Part shown: one piece after another, positions 35,437 through 46,213 of the stretch
How positions within the stretch are numbered: the first letter of the stretch is position 1
Layout: each line of letters opens with the position of its first letter
Assembly (NCBI GenBank): GCA_050744325.1
Contig: JBOGHK010000168.1
Span: 1-64,000, forward strand
Length of the DNA: 64,000 bases
Source: DASXTK01 sp050744325
GTDB taxonomy: Bacteria; Actinomycetota; Acidimicrobiia; Acidimicrobiales; VFJN01
Direction: 5' to 3'
Translations under genes and position numbers: made by a program
The notes under the pieces: generated by a model
Told to the model about the DNA's origin: nothing
Databases searched by the model: none
Seen by the model: the letters and a program-made list of their open reading frames with translations, nothing else

Positions 35437-37128
35437 CTAACGGTCGGCTTGCGCGGTGACGTCGCCCGACCAGGTGCCGTAGAGGGCTCGCAGCTCGCTC
35501 TTGCGGATCTTGCCGGTCGGCAGGCGGGGCAACTCGTCGACGAACGCCACGTCACGGGGGCACTTGAACCCGGCGAGACGCTCACGGCAGTGGCGCTGGA
35601 GCTCCGCCACGAGCGCGTCGCCCGGCTCGGTGCACGGCGCGGGCTGGACCACGGCGAGCAGACGCTCGCCCATCTCGGGATCGGGTACGCCGATGACCGC
35701 GACGTCCAGCACGCCGGGATGCACGACCAGCACGTCCTCGATCTCCCGGGGGTAGATGTTGACGCCTCCGGAGATGACGGTGTGCGCCACCCGGTCAGTG
35801 AGGTAGAGGTAGCCCTCGTCGTCGAGGTAGCCGATGTCGCCGAGAGTCGCCCAGCCACGATCGTTCTGCACCTCGGCGGTCTTGGCGGGGTCGCCGTGGT
35901 ACTCGAACGTGGTCCAGCTCTCGAACCACACCTGACCGGCCTCACCGGGCGGCAGCTCCTCACCGTCGGCGCCGACGATGTGAGCCGCGCCCATCAGCGA
36001 CCGGCCGACCGAGCCGCGGTGGGCGCGCCACTCCTCCGGGCCAATGGCGCAGAACCCGACGCCCTCCGAGGCCGAGTAGTACTCGTGGACGATCGGCCCG
36101 AGCCAGTCGAGCATCGAGTCCTTGACGTCGGGTGGGCAGGGCGCGGCGGCGTGGACGACCATCTCCAGGCTTCCCACGTCGTAGGCGGCACGGACCTCGG
36201 GATCGAGCTTGAGCAGCCGCACGAAGTGGGTGGGGACGAACTGGGCGTGGGTGACCCGGTGGAGCTGGATCGCCTGCAGCGTCGCCTCCGCGTCGAACCG
36301 GTCGAGGACCACCACCGTGCCACCGATCCGGTGCGCCGCCATGGACCATGCCAGCGGAGCTGCGTGGTAAAGCGGCGCCGGACTGAGGTAGATCATGCCG
36401 GCGCGGTAGCCGAACAGCGCCGAGACCACCTGGTCGAGACCACCGCCGCTGCCGAACGGTGCGCCGGTGAGCGGGGGCATGATGCCCTTCGGTCGGCCGG
36501 TCGTGCCCGACGAGTAGAACATGTAGGCGCCCTCGACCTCGTCGGCCGGATCGATGGGCGGGGCAGCGCCGACAGCGGCGTCGTAGTCCTCCCAGCCGCC
36601 GAGCTGGACGGCGTCGCCGGTGCTGCCGGCTCCGGCCCCGGCGGTGCCTCCGGTGGCGTCGGCGGTCCGCGCGCCGCTGGCCCCGGCCCCGGCGGCTTCT
36701 CCGTTCGCGTCGGCGGCGGTGTCGAGGCCGCGGCCGACGAGTAGGCGGGTCGGTGGCAGGGAGCCGAGGGCGCCGTCGAGCCGGGCGAGGAGCGACCCGA
36801 GCGGCGCGGTCGACACCACGGCCTGGGCACCGCAGTCGGCGATGACGTAGCCGGCCTCCTCCGGACCGAGGTGCCAGTTGACCGGCGTGAGGTACAGGCC
36901 TGATCGCTGTGCCGCCCAGGCCACCTCGAAGTAGGCGGCCTGGTTGTCGAGCAGGACGGCGACGTGATCGCCCGCACGCAGCCCACGCTCGCGCCACAGG
37001 CCCGCAAGTCGGCGGGACCGGTCGTCGAGGTCGCCGTAGCTGAGCCTCCGCCCGGAGGGGTACTCGATCACCGCAGGTTGGTGCGGCGCCGAAGCGGCAT
37101 GGATCGAGGGACTGAGATCCGCTGCCAT
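35437..37128 (-). CDS. AMP-forming acyl-CoA synthetase
   Basis: ANL-superfamily ligase of 563 residues from the ATG at 37128; the reading frame continues upstream but lacks similarity there. The ATP/AMP motif is YSSGTTGRPKGIM. Other family motifs are the A5-like region HEYYSASEGVGF and the C-terminal YLTDRVAHTVISGGVNIYP with the hinge Asp and PTGKIRKSELRALY carrying the adenylation Lys. It activates a carboxylic acid as its CoA thioester. An Ala/Gly/Thr-rich insert of about 40 residues near 140-180 (DANGEAAGAGASGARTAD) is unusual. An inverted repeat lies just upstream. Confidence 0.9.
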   Translation of the reverse strand: MAADLSPSIHAASAPHQPAVIEYPSGRRLSYGDLDDRSRRLAGLWRERGLRAGDHVAVLLDNQAAYFEVAWAAQRSGLYLTPVNWHLGPEEAGYVIADCGAQAVVSTAPLGSLLARLDGALGSLPPTRLLVGRGLDTAADANGEAAGAGASGARTADATGGTAGAGAGSTGDAVQLGGWEDYDAAVGAAPPIDPADEVEGAYMFYSSGTTGRPKGIMPPLTGAPFGSGGGLDQVVSALFGYRAGMIYLSPAPLYHAAPLAWSMAAHRIGGTVVVLDRFDAEATLQAIQLHRVTHAQFVPTHFVRLLKLDPEVRAAYDVGSLEMVVHAAAPCPPDVKDSMLDWLGPIVHEYYSASEGVGFCAIGPEEWRAHRGSVGRSLMGAAHIVGADGEELPPGEAGQVWFESWTTFEYHGDPAKTAEVQNDRGWATLGDIGYLDDEGYLYLTDRVAHTVISGGVNIYPREIEDVLVVHPGVLDVAVIGVPDPEMGERLLAVVQPAPCTEPGDALVAELQRHCRERLAGFKCPRDVAFVDELPRLPTGKIRKSELRALYGTWSGDVTAQADR

Positions 37129-37132
37129 CGAT

Positions 37133-37149
37133 GCACTGTAGATCAGTGC
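37133..37149. promoter_or_regulatory. Inverted repeat just upstream of the acyl-CoA synthetase gene
   Basis: GCACTG-N5-CAGTGC is an exact 6-bp inverted repeat, 5-21 bp before the synthetase ATG on the minus strand. The position would block transcription or translation start when bound. TetR-type regulators of fatty-acid or steroid genes use sites of similar design. Confidence 0.5.
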
Positions 37150-37313
37150 TCTCTTTGTCGCAGCTGGGTGCAGCAGTGCCTCGTCTCCCCGGCCAGACGG
37201 CCGCCGTCTGGCTGTCGAGCGCCTTCTCGATGCCGGCTGCTCCGGCGTAGAGACCTCGCCAGAGCGGGGCAGGTTGGGCCGCCGAGAGGACGAAACTGTC
37301 ACACCGGCTGAGG

Positions 37314-37991
37314 ATGATGGTCGGCATGGACGCGACCACCACCTCGCCCCCGGCATCAGCAGCAGCAGCAGTGCTGATCGGTGTCGTGGCGACGTTGCGC
37401 GGTCTGGTCGCCGGGCTGGACGTGGAGGCGGTGCCGGTAGCCGATGCCCCGGGTTGGTGGCGGCGCCTCGACGAGATCGATCGGCTCGTCGCTGCTGCAA
37501 AGGTGGTGCTGGCCCGGCGGGTCGACGAATCCAGCGCCGCCCATGACGCCGGTCTGCGGTCGACGGCGGAATGGTTCGCCGCGATAGCGGGCGCTTCGGT
37601 GCGGTCGGGCCAGGAGCTACTGGCGGCCTCCAAGCGGATCGCCGACCTGCCCGTGGTCGAGGCCGCGGTGCGCGACGGCGCCCTGTCGGCCGCGCAGGTG
37701 GGTCCGGTCGCGCATGCCGCCGAGGCCGACCCTGATGCTCAGCGCGACCTGGTGCGAGCGGCCCGAGTCTGCGGCTTCCGCGAGCGCCTACCAAGGATGG
37801 GCACTGGTCGCCGGGAGCGGCCGGCGGCCCATGGTCCCACCCGGACACCCGGACCATCCCGGCAATCCCACGCACCACACCAAGCCCCGACCCCGCAAGC
37901 GCCAGAACTCCGAGGACCATCGATCTCAGGTGCCGGCCGCTTGATCACCCGGCCAGCGAAGAACAACCACGGCTGCGCTGCACGTGCCTGA
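37314..37991 (+). pseudogene. Truncated DUF222 protein lacking the HNH domain
   Basis: The first 155 residues show a DUF222 N-terminal region (WWRRLDEIDRLVAAAKVVLA, STAEWFAAIAGASVRSGQEL, VVEAAVRDGALSAAQVGPVA). After ARVCGFRE the frame turns into low-quality Arg/Pro-rich sequence and no HNH motif follows. In the +1 frame from about 37770 a Pro/His/Arg-rich tail (GWALVAGSGRRPMVPPGHP) resembles the usual C-terminal tails of this family. This suggests an internal deletion that removed the nuclease part and shifted the frame. The ATG at 37314 has GAGG close by; 37326 is an alternative. Confidence 0.6.
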
Positions 37992-38103
37992 GCTTGCAAC
38001 AGCCACATCCCCCAGCTCCTTGAAAACCGAAGAGACTGACCTCGCCGCCCGCTTGCGTGGCGGCATGAGCTGCGGCAAGGTCCCGTCGCCCTCACGTCAC
38101 GGA

Positions 38104-39927
38104 TCAGGTGGCCGCAGCCGGGGGCTGCTGGACGGCGGCGTCTTCGACCGGCCGCGCCGGTCGCGCGGCGACGTGGCGGCCGGCTAGGTAACCGAAGGTG
38201 AGCGCCGGCCCCAGGGTGGCCCCGCCGCCGGGATACGCCGGACCGAACACGCTCGCCGCCGCGTTCCCGGCCGCGTAAAGGCCGGGGACGACTCCGCCGC
38301 GAGCACGGCGCACGCGGCCGTTGGCGTCGATCCGCGGGCCGCCATTGGTGCCAAGTGTTCCGTTGCGCAATTGCACTGCGTAGAACGGCGGCTTCTCGAT
38401 CGCAGCCAGGCTCGTCCCTGGCGTCGGCAGATGCCCGGTCATCTGGGCCTCGAAGGCGGTCGTGCCTCGCTGGAAGTCGGTGTCCTCGCCTGCCGCGACG
38501 AGCTGGTTCCATCGGGCCACGGTCGCCTCCAGCGCTGCTGGCTCGACGCCGATGCAGCGCGCGAGCCCGGCGATGTCCCCTGCCCGGGGGATCCACCCGG
38601 GCGCCGGGCTGCCGGGCAGCACCGACGGCAGCACCATGGCCGTGTCCTTCACCCGCTGGTCGAACACCATCCAGTGCGGCGCCTCGTTCGGGTAGTCGAG
38701 GGCCACGGGGTCGAAGGCCGCGAGCACCTTCGGGTAGTCCTGGTACGTGACGCCCTCGTTCACGAACCGCCGGCCGTGCTTGTTGACCACGATCACGCCC
38801 GGAACGCTGCGCAGCGACCCCATCTGCAACATGGGCCGGCCCTCGAAGCTGACGCCAGGCTCGAGGATCGCCGGCTGCCCCCAGTGCGAGGTCATGTTGG
38901 CCAGCTCGGCGCCGGCCTCCATCGCCATCAGGTGGCCGTCGCCCGTGTTGTGGGGCGGGCTGAGGGGCTCGATCGCCGCGCCGATGAACGCTTCGACCAT
39001 CGCCTCGTTCCACTCGAAGCCGCCGCAGGCGAGCACCACCCCCCGACGAGCGCCGACCAACAGCGGCCGACCAGCCTCGGAGCCACCGCCGGCGCGACCA
39101 CCCGAACCGCCGGGCCCAGCCGAGCCACCGCCGGCGAGACCACCCGAACCGCCGGGCCCGACCGAGCCACCGCCGGCGAGCGGTTCGACGGCGAGCACGG
39201 CGCCGTCGACCGCTTCGACGCCGACCACGGCGCCGTCGACCACGACCAGCTGACGGGCCGGTGCTCCAGTGACCACCTCGACGGCTCGGTCCAGCAGGCC
39301 CTTGAACAGCGCAGCCACCATCGCCGGGCCCAGCACCCGCTCGTCCGCCTGCTCGCGTCCGACCACGAGCTCGAAGTCCGGCAGCCCCTCACCACGGAGG
39401 AACTTGGCCCCCTCCTCCATCGTCAGCCGGGGCAGGTGCGGGCTGGTCCGCAGCCTGTCGGCCCACGCGCCCAGCTCGCCGCGGGCGTCGAACGGCGCCG
39501 GCTCGATCGAGCGGCCCGCAACCTTCCCGCCGGGCAGATGGGCGTAGTAGTCGTTGAACGTCGTCGGTGCGGTCATCCGCAGCGGCGTGTGGACCTCGAG
39601 GTAGTCGAGGGCCTCGGAGGCCCAGTCGACGTAGACCTCGACCAGCTCGGGATCGGGCTCGCGTCCCAGCGTGAGCCGCCGGATGTAGGCCAACGCCTCG
39701 TCGCGGCTGTCGGTCTGGCCGACGTGGGCCATGTGCCGGTTGAGCGGGATCCACGGCATGCCGCCCGAGACACCGGTCGTGCCGCCGATCAGGTCGGCCT
39801 TCTCCAGGACCAGCACCTCAGCTCCTCCGTCGTGCGCCAGGGTCGCGGCTACGAGGCCCGCACAACCCGACCCGAGCACGACCACGTCGACCACGCGGTC
39901 CCAGCGAGCCGGATACGTGGTGATCAT
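38104..39927 (-). CDS. FAD-dependent oxidoreductase, 3-ketosteroid-1-dehydrogenase/fumarate-reductase-like
   Basis: Flavoprotein of 607 residues. The dinucleotide-binding motif VLGSGCAGLVAATLAHDGG is at about 17-35, with LEKADLIGGTTGVSGGMPW following as in KstD and related enzymes. The C-terminal FAD motif is GLYAAGNAAASVFGPAYPGG. KstD-type enzymes introduce a double bond next to a ketone in steroid rings; the exact substrate here is unknown. A Gly/Ser/Pro insert near 255-290 comes from a 42-bp tandem repeat. The start codon lies inside a 14-bp direct repeat. Upstream of it is a cyclase-family gene in the same direction. Confidence 0.85.
   Translation of the reverse strand: MITTYPARWDRVVDVVVLGSGCAGLVAATLAHDGGAEVLVLEKADLIGGTTGVSGGMPWIPLNRHMAHVGQTDSRDEALAYIRRLTLGREPDPELVEVYVDWASEALDYLEVHTPLRMTAPTTFNDYYAHLPGGKVAGRSIEPAPFDARGELGAWADRLRTSPHLPRLTMEEGAKFLRGEGLPDFELVVGREQADERVLGPAMVAALFKGLLDRAVEVVTGAPARQLVVVDGAVVGVEAVDGAVLAVEPLAGGGSVGPGGSGGLAGGGSAGPGGSGGRAGGGSEAGRPLLVGARRGVVLACGGFEWNEAMVEAFIGAAIEPLSPPHNTGDGHLMAMEAGAELANMTSHWGQPAILEPGVSFEGRPMLQMGSLRSVPGVIVVNKHGRRFVNEGVTYQDYPKVLAAFDPVALDYPNEAPHWMVFDQRVKDTAMVLPSVLPGSPAPGWIPRAGDIAGLARCIGVEPAALEATVARWNQLVAAGEDTDFQRGTTAFEAQMTGHLPTPGTSLAAIEKPPFYAVQLRNGTLGTNGGPRIDANGRVRRARGGVVPGLYAAGNAAASVFGPAYPGGGATLGPALTFGYLAGRHVAARPARPVEDAAVQQPPAAAT
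39080..39180. repeat. 42-bp in-frame tandem repeat in the flavoprotein gene
   Basis: About 2.4 copies with period 42 (starts at 39080, 39122 and 39164), beginning GAGCCACCGCCGGCG. The encoded unit is 14 residues, approximately GGSxGPGGSGGxAG. It forms a flexible loop in an otherwise conserved enzyme. Confidence 0.85.
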
Positions 39928-39958
39928 CGGTCACCCGTCATCGGTCACCCGTCATCGG
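39924..39958. repeat. 14-bp direct repeat over the flavoprotein start codon
   Basis: TCATCGGTCACCCG occurs twice in tandem and then partly a third time. The first copy includes the ATG (39925-39927) on the minus strand. Slippage here would move the upstream region but not the coding sequence. Confidence 0.7.
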
Positions 39959-40033
39959 CGACGGTCGGGCGTCGGGCGGACCGGCGCATCGGTCGGTCGT
40001 CCCGCGGCCTGCGGTTCGCGAGCCTGGGTGCGG

Positions 40034-40960
40034 TCACTTGACCGCCGTTGGGGCGACCGGCCCCCCGACTGACCGGGTGAGCGGCAGCGGCGTGGCGCAG
40101 AGCAGGAAGTCGTACTGGCCGTCCGTTGCGCAGTCGGCGGCCAGGTCGTCGAGCGCCCAGAGCTGGCCCTGCGCGAGGCCCATGTCGCGCAGGTGCAGCA
40201 GGTGCACGGGCAGCACGACGGCGGCATCTTCGCCCGGCCACGGCTCGAACACCAGCGTGTCGGTGGCCACGGCGCCCACGTCGTGGTCGCGCAGCCACTC
40301 GACCGACAGCGTGGACAGGCCCGGGGTCGGCTCGCGGAACCGGTCCTTGTCGTCGACGCGCAACCAGTGCATCTGACCGGTCCGCACCAGCAGGACGTCG
40401 CCCGGCTCGACGGTCAGGCCCCCGAGCGCCACCGCAGCGTCGAGGTCGTCGCCGCTGATCGGGTGGTTGTCCTCGAAGTGGTCGACGCCCAGGGCCCGGG
40501 CCACGTCGGCCAGCACGCCGCGCGACACGACCGGCCCGAACGCGTCGATCCCTAGCCGGGACGCTCCCGCAGCGGTCACGGCGTCGAACGGCACGTGGTT
40601 GTAGAGCTCATCCTCGTAGCCGGCATGGGCCAGGGCGTCCCAGTGCGTGGCGGCCTGCACGCCCATCGAGACCGCGTCGTCGCTGGTGCAGAAGTCGCTG
40701 GGGTCGCCGGTGAACGGCTGGTTGACCATCAGCATCCGTCGCTCCGGGTTCTCCCGCCCGGGGATCGCCCCGGTCTGCGGGCCGTCCTCGTCGAACGGGA
40801 TGGCCAACGAGAACACCCGCCCCTGGCGGGCGGCCGCGACCCCGCGCAACACCGCGGCCTGGTCGATCAGGTTGAGCGTGCCACGCTGGTCGTCGGCCCC
40901 CCAGCGCCCGGCGTTGGAGACCCTCGCCGCGAGCTGCTTGAGATGATCGGGAAGCGCCAT
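40034..40960 (-). CDS. Cyclase-family (kynurenine formamidase-like) metal hydrolase
   Basis: Protein of 308 residues in the PF04199 cyclase family. The metal-binding motif appears as THWDALAHAGYE (usually HxGTHxDxPxH), followed by NHVPFD, and GDVLLVRTGQMHW is a further family region. Family members hydrolyse ring amides, lactones or isatin-like compounds. The substrate is unknown. It lies between a KstD-like flavoprotein and an LLM monooxygenase, suggesting ring opening or lactone cleavage in the same pathway. Confidence 0.83.
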   Translation of the reverse strand: MALPDHLKQLAARVSNAGRWGADDQRGTLNLIDQAAVLRGVAAARQGRVFSLAIPFDEDGPQTGAIPGRENPERRMLMVNQPFTGDPSDFCTSDDAVSMGVQAATHWDALAHAGYEDELYNHVPFDAVTAAGASRLGIDAFGPVVSRGVLADVARALGVDHFEDNHPISGDDLDAAVALGGLTVEPGDVLLVRTGQMHWLRVDDKDRFREPTPGLSTLSVEWLRDHDVGAVATDTLVFEPWPGEDAAVVLPVHLLHLRDMGLAQGQLWALDDLAADCATDGQYDFLLCATPLPLTRSVGGPVAPTAVK

Positions 40961-41035
40961 CAGCCCTCCACCTCCCCCATCGTCGACCTGCTCGCCACGA
41001 GCCGGTGGGGTCCCATCACAGCGGTCGCCTCCTGT

Positions 41036-42205
41036 TCAGCTCGCGACCGTGGGCGCCGCGGGCCCGCCAGCCGCGCTGTCCCGCATCCGCGTCGTGCGGT
41101 GGACCGGGTCGGGATCGAACTTGGGGATCACATGCTCGCCGAACAGCCGGATGGTCTCGAGTGCGTCGTCCAGGGGCAGGTCGAGCGGCATGCCGAACAC
41201 CAGCTGGTCGCAGCCGACGGCCTCGTAGCGACGGACCTGGTCGACCACCTCGTCGGGGTCGCCGCAGAGCAGGTAGCCCTCCTGGATCCGGAACTCGATG
41301 TCGTCGAGCGTCGGCTCGGGGAAGGGTTCGGGCCACACGGGGAAGCCCTCCACCTTGGGCATCGTGTCGTGGTAGTAGAAGACCTGGGTCTGCAGGTAGC
41401 TGATGCCCATGCGGGTCGCTGCCTCGCGGGCCTTGCGTCCGTCCTCCATGCAGACCAGGCCGTTGGTGATCATCACGTTGTCGTTGACGTAGTCGCCGAC
41501 GGGCTCGGCCCGGCCGATGGCGTTCTTGTAGGACTCGACCATCGGCGCCATGTCCTTGATCGCCGCGACGTTGAAGCCCAGCGCGCCGAGCCCGAGCCGG
41601 GCGGCCTTCTCGAACGTGGGCGGGTTCCCGCAGGCCAGCCACATCGGTGGATGCGACGGCTTCCACGGCTTGGGCAGCACGTTGCGGGTCGGCATCGCGG
41701 GGTTCGGATAGGGGACACGGAACGCGTCGCCGTCGTGGACGTAGGCGGTTTCGCGCCACATGCGCGGCAGCTCACGGATCACCTCGTCCCACACCGCCTT
41801 GGTGACGGCGGTGGACTCGATGTCGAACCCGGTGACCTCGCGGCTGCCGGCCCCGCGGCCGGTGCCGAGCTCGAAGCGCCCGCCGGAGAGGTGATCGAGC
41901 ATCGCGGCCCGTTCGGCGATCCGGACCGGATGGTTGACCTGCGGGTTGAGGTTGACGATGCCGGAGCCGAGATGGATGCGCTCGGTGAGGGCCGCTGCGT
42001 AGCCGAGGAACACCTCGCTCGCCGAGATGTGCGAATACTCCGCAAGGAAGTGGTGCTCGGTGACCCAGACGAACTTCCAGCCGTGCCGGTCGGCGGCCCG
42101 AACGAGCTCGACGTCACCCATCAGCGCGTTGTGCTCGGCCTCCGAGCCCTCGCGCTCGACCTTGGAACGCGGCACGTGGCCCTGGACGAAGATCCCGAAC
42201 TCCAC
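41036..42205 (-). CDS. LLM-class flavin-dependent monooxygenase
   Basis: Luciferase-like enzyme of 389 residues using reduced flavin. VEFGIFVQGHVPRSK is the expected N-terminus, starting at GTG 42205 with AGGGGGACACGGAGG upstream. An ORF extension to 42277 shows no similarity and is left out. Family regions are VTEHHFLAEYSHISASEVFL, RIHLGSGIVNLNPQVNHPVR, LDHLSGGRFELGTGRG and the C-terminal GDPDEVVDQVRRYEAVGCDQ. It likely oxygenates a ketone or alkane-like substrate. The gene is separated by 75 bp from the cyclase-family gene in the same direction. Confidence 0.87.
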   Translation of the reverse strand: MEFGIFVQGHVPRSKVEREGSEAEHNALMGDVELVRAADRHGWKFVWVTEHHFLAEYSHISASEVFLGYAAALTERIHLGSGIVNLNPQVNHPVRIAERAAMLDHLSGGRFELGTGRGAGSREVTGFDIESTAVTKAVWDEVIRELPRMWRETAYVHDGDAFRVPYPNPAMPTRNVLPKPWKPSHPPMWLACGNPPTFEKAARLGLGALGFNVAAIKDMAPMVESYKNAIGRAEPVGDYVNDNVMITNGLVCMEDGRKAREAATRMGISYLQTQVFYYHDTMPKVEGFPVWPEPFPEPTLDDIEFRIQEGYLLCGDPDEVVDQVRRYEAVGCDQLVFGMPLDLPLDDALETIRLFGEHVIPKFDPDPVHRTTRMRDSAAGGPAAPTVAS

Positions 42206-42357
42206 TGCCTCCGTGTCCCCCTCTGTCCCCTCGATCTGACGGTGCGTCAGAAAGCAGCTTGCCGACCCGGTGAACACGCGTCAAGCACACCGAACGACGT
42301 TCTCGGGTACCGCCACCCCCACGTCTGTGCACGCGATTTGGCAGGAAGCGCCCGATC

Positions 42358-43059
42358 TCAGGACACGGAACGGCGCCGGCGCCGACGACCCCGCAACTCG
42401 GCCCAGGGCGAGACGCGGGCCGCGTCCACGGGCGCCGCCCAGGCCCTGGGAGACTCGAGGCACAGAAGCAACGCCAGGGCGACCAGGGTCACCAGCCCGG
42501 CGACCGCGACGATCTCCGCAGCCATTGTGTTCCATATCGGGTCGAAAGAACCGGAGTCCCGGATCACCGCCGCCCCGACCGCCACCAGATACGGCGTCAC
42601 CCAGACTCCGACCACCAGCACCGGGAAGGCGGAGAGCCGTCGCGCCGTGGCAACCTCGCCTCTGGTGCGCGCCCGTCGCTGCAACCCGGTCAGCAGGGAC
42701 CAGAGGGCCGCCCCGGCAGCCACCATCGCCAGGGTCATCGCCGCGAGCCGCCAGCCCGTCACCGGGTCGAAGCGCAGGTGCTCGCGGTATCCCCCCCGGC
42801 CCGGTTCGGGCTCGATGTAGGTGTTGGTCACCGGGTCGAACTGGACCTGGTGGTAGGGCAGGTGCAGGTCTGCGAGGCTCAATGCGGCGGTCGCCAACGC
42901 GAGCTGAGCCGCCCGGACCATCGACAGCCGCCACGCACCCACGGCGATCAGCGCCCAGCCGACAGGATCGGGAATGACATCGAGCAGTGCGGTGCGGATG
43001 TCGACCGCCACGATCAGCAGACCGGCAGCGATCCACACCAATGGCGATCTCAACCGCAT
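42358..43059 (-). CDS. Integral membrane protein of unknown function
   Basis: Not a recognised family. 233 residues, starting at the ATG preceded by GAGGGGGGACG. Five to six hydrophobic helices are visible (VWIAAGLLIVAVDI, PVGWALIAVGAWRLS, RAAQLALATAALSLADL, WRLAAMTLAMVAAGAALW, PVLVVGVWVTPYLVAV, IVAVAGLVTLVALALLL). A polar loop FDPVTNTYIEPEPGRGGYR lies between helices 3 and 4. The C-terminus is strongly basic (RGRRRRRRS). Divergent from metG. Confidence 0.75.
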   Translation of the reverse strand: MRLRSPLVWIAAGLLIVAVDIRTALLDVIPDPVGWALIAVGAWRLSMVRAAQLALATAALSLADLHLPYHQVQFDPVTNTYIEPEPGRGGYREHLRFDPVTGWRLAAMTLAMVAAGAALWSLLTGLQRRARTRGEVATARRLSAFPVLVVGVWVTPYLVAVGAAVIRDSGSFDPIWNTMAAEIVAVAGLVTLVALALLLCLESPRAWAAPVDAARVSPWAELRGRRRRRRSVS

Positions 43060-43161
43060 CGTCCCCCCTCGCGTCCTCGCGCCGAACGACCAGCTAACCA
43101 CTCCTGCCGGGCCCAATCCCCGTGATTTGCCAGGTGAGGGCTCCAGTACGATGAGCGTCCG

Positions 43162-44874
<1,713 letters not shown>

Positions 44875-44971
44875 ACGCCTCCGCGCGGTCGGTGAGCGGC
44901 GAGAAACCGAGAACCGAACTGCCGCATCCTCCGTACTGGTCGAGGAACCGATCAGGCGGGTCGGGCGGGTA

Positions 44972-45015
44972 GTGCTGTCGGGGGCTCCTCCGCACCGGGA
45001 GACCCCCGACAGCAC
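44972..45015. terminator. Perfect 13-bp hairpin between metG and the convergent acyltransferase gene
   Basis: GTGCTGTCGGGGG (44972-44984) pairs exactly with CCCCCGACAGCAC (45003-45015). The 18-nt loop has an inner CTCC/GGAG pairing. It sits about 100 bp after metG and 20 bp after the stop of the convergent gene, so it can terminate both. Confidence 0.82.
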
Positions 45016-45034
45016 CTTGTAGCGCCGGCAGCGT

Positions 45035-46180
45035 TCACGCCGCCGGCGCTCGGCGACGGTTGGGGGCGAGCAGCAGGATGATCGGCAGGGTCACCAGCAA
45101 CGGACCGACGAACGCGAAGGGTCGGCTCAGCCACCACCCGGCATCGGGCCGCCGCAGGGCGTCGCTGTCGAGCACGAAGTGGCTGAACGCCGCCCACACG
45201 GCCATCCCCGTGGAATGGAACAGGAACAGCGGCAGCGAGAAGCGGTTGATCACCGAGTTGGTGACCGACCAGCGCCGCGAGGTCTCCAACCTGTCGAGCA
45301 CCCAGGGGCGGAGCAGCAGCGCGATCCCGCCTTGGAAGAACACCAGCGTGACGATGCACAGGGTGGGTGGGGCCATGTTCGAGAACCGCTCGCCGGGGAC
45401 GCCCACCATCGATCCCGGGTAGAGCCCGCTGCCCACCAGGGCCAACAAGCCGAACAACCCCGACCAGGTGAGCATCCATGCCGTCCGGCGTCCGGCAGCG
45501 ACCAGTTGCTCCCAGAAGAACCCCAACTGGTGGCAGAGCCCCCAGACCAGGACCATGTTGAACCACGCGACCCAGCGGACGTCATGCGCGAACCGGATCA
45601 CGTCGACCAGCGCGGCGAGCCCCGCCGTCCAGACCAGGACGATGCCGCCGAAGCGCACGTGCAGCCGGTACGCCAGTGGGAACAGGGCGATCAGCAGCAC
45701 GTAGACGACCAGGAACCACAGCGGGCTGAGGATCAGCCGCACCGCCCGGCCGATGCCGTCGACATCCCAGACGAACACCACCACCGTGCCGACCAGCCAC
45801 CAGCCGAACGCCAGCGCGAGCGCGGGACGGATGAGGCTCAGCGCGCGGTCGCGGGCAAACCGCCACAGGGTGCGGTCGCTGCGGGCAAGCCAGGCCTTCT
45901 CGTGGGCGAAGCCACCGACGAAGAAGAACAGCGGCATGACCTGCAACAGCCAGGTGGCGACGAACATCCCACGGGTGAACCCGATCGGGTTGGTGGCATG
46001 CGGCCCGTCGGCCCGCCACACGATGATCGTGAACACCCAGTGCCACGCCACCACGACCAGGAGGCTGAAGGCCCGAACGAAGTCGATGAACGAGTCGCGG
46101 CCCGGAGCCTTGGCCGGCGCCAGCGTGCCCGCTCCGGTGTCGACGTCGACCTTCGTTGCGTCCTGCCCTGCCCGAACCAT
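45035..46180 (-). CDS. Acyltransferase-3 family membrane protein
   Basis: Polytopic membrane acyltransferase of 381 residues; the ATG at 46180 is preferred over a TTG three codons upstream. The family's N-terminal motif is seen in DSFIDFVRAFSLLVVVAWHW, with the conserved Arg and His. Ten or so helices follow (LLQVMPLFFFVGGFAHEKAW, ALALAFGWWLVGTVVVFVW, LSPLWFLVVYVLLIALFPLA). Such enzymes O-acylate surface sugars, lipids or peptides. The target is unknown. Divergent from the CPBP protease gene with only a short gap. Confidence 0.85.
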   Translation of the reverse strand: MVRAGQDATKVDVDTGAGTLAPAKAPGRDSFIDFVRAFSLLVVVAWHWVFTIIVWRADGPHATNPIGFTRGMFVATWLLQVMPLFFFVGGFAHEKAWLARSDRTLWRFARDRALSLIRPALALAFGWWLVGTVVVFVWDVDGIGRAVRLILSPLWFLVVYVLLIALFPLAYRLHVRFGGIVLVWTAGLAALVDVIRFAHDVRWVAWFNMVLVWGLCHQLGFFWEQLVAAGRRTAWMLTWSGLFGLLALVGSGLYPGSMVGVPGERFSNMAPPTLCIVTLVFFQGGIALLLRPWVLDRLETSRRWSVTNSVINRFSLPLFLFHSTGMAVWAAFSHFVLDSDALRRPDAGWWLSRPFAFVGPLLVTLPIILLLAPNRRRAPAA

Positions 46181-46213
46181 CGCCCCCAATCGTTGCTGAT
46201 ACCGTCCGCCGCC

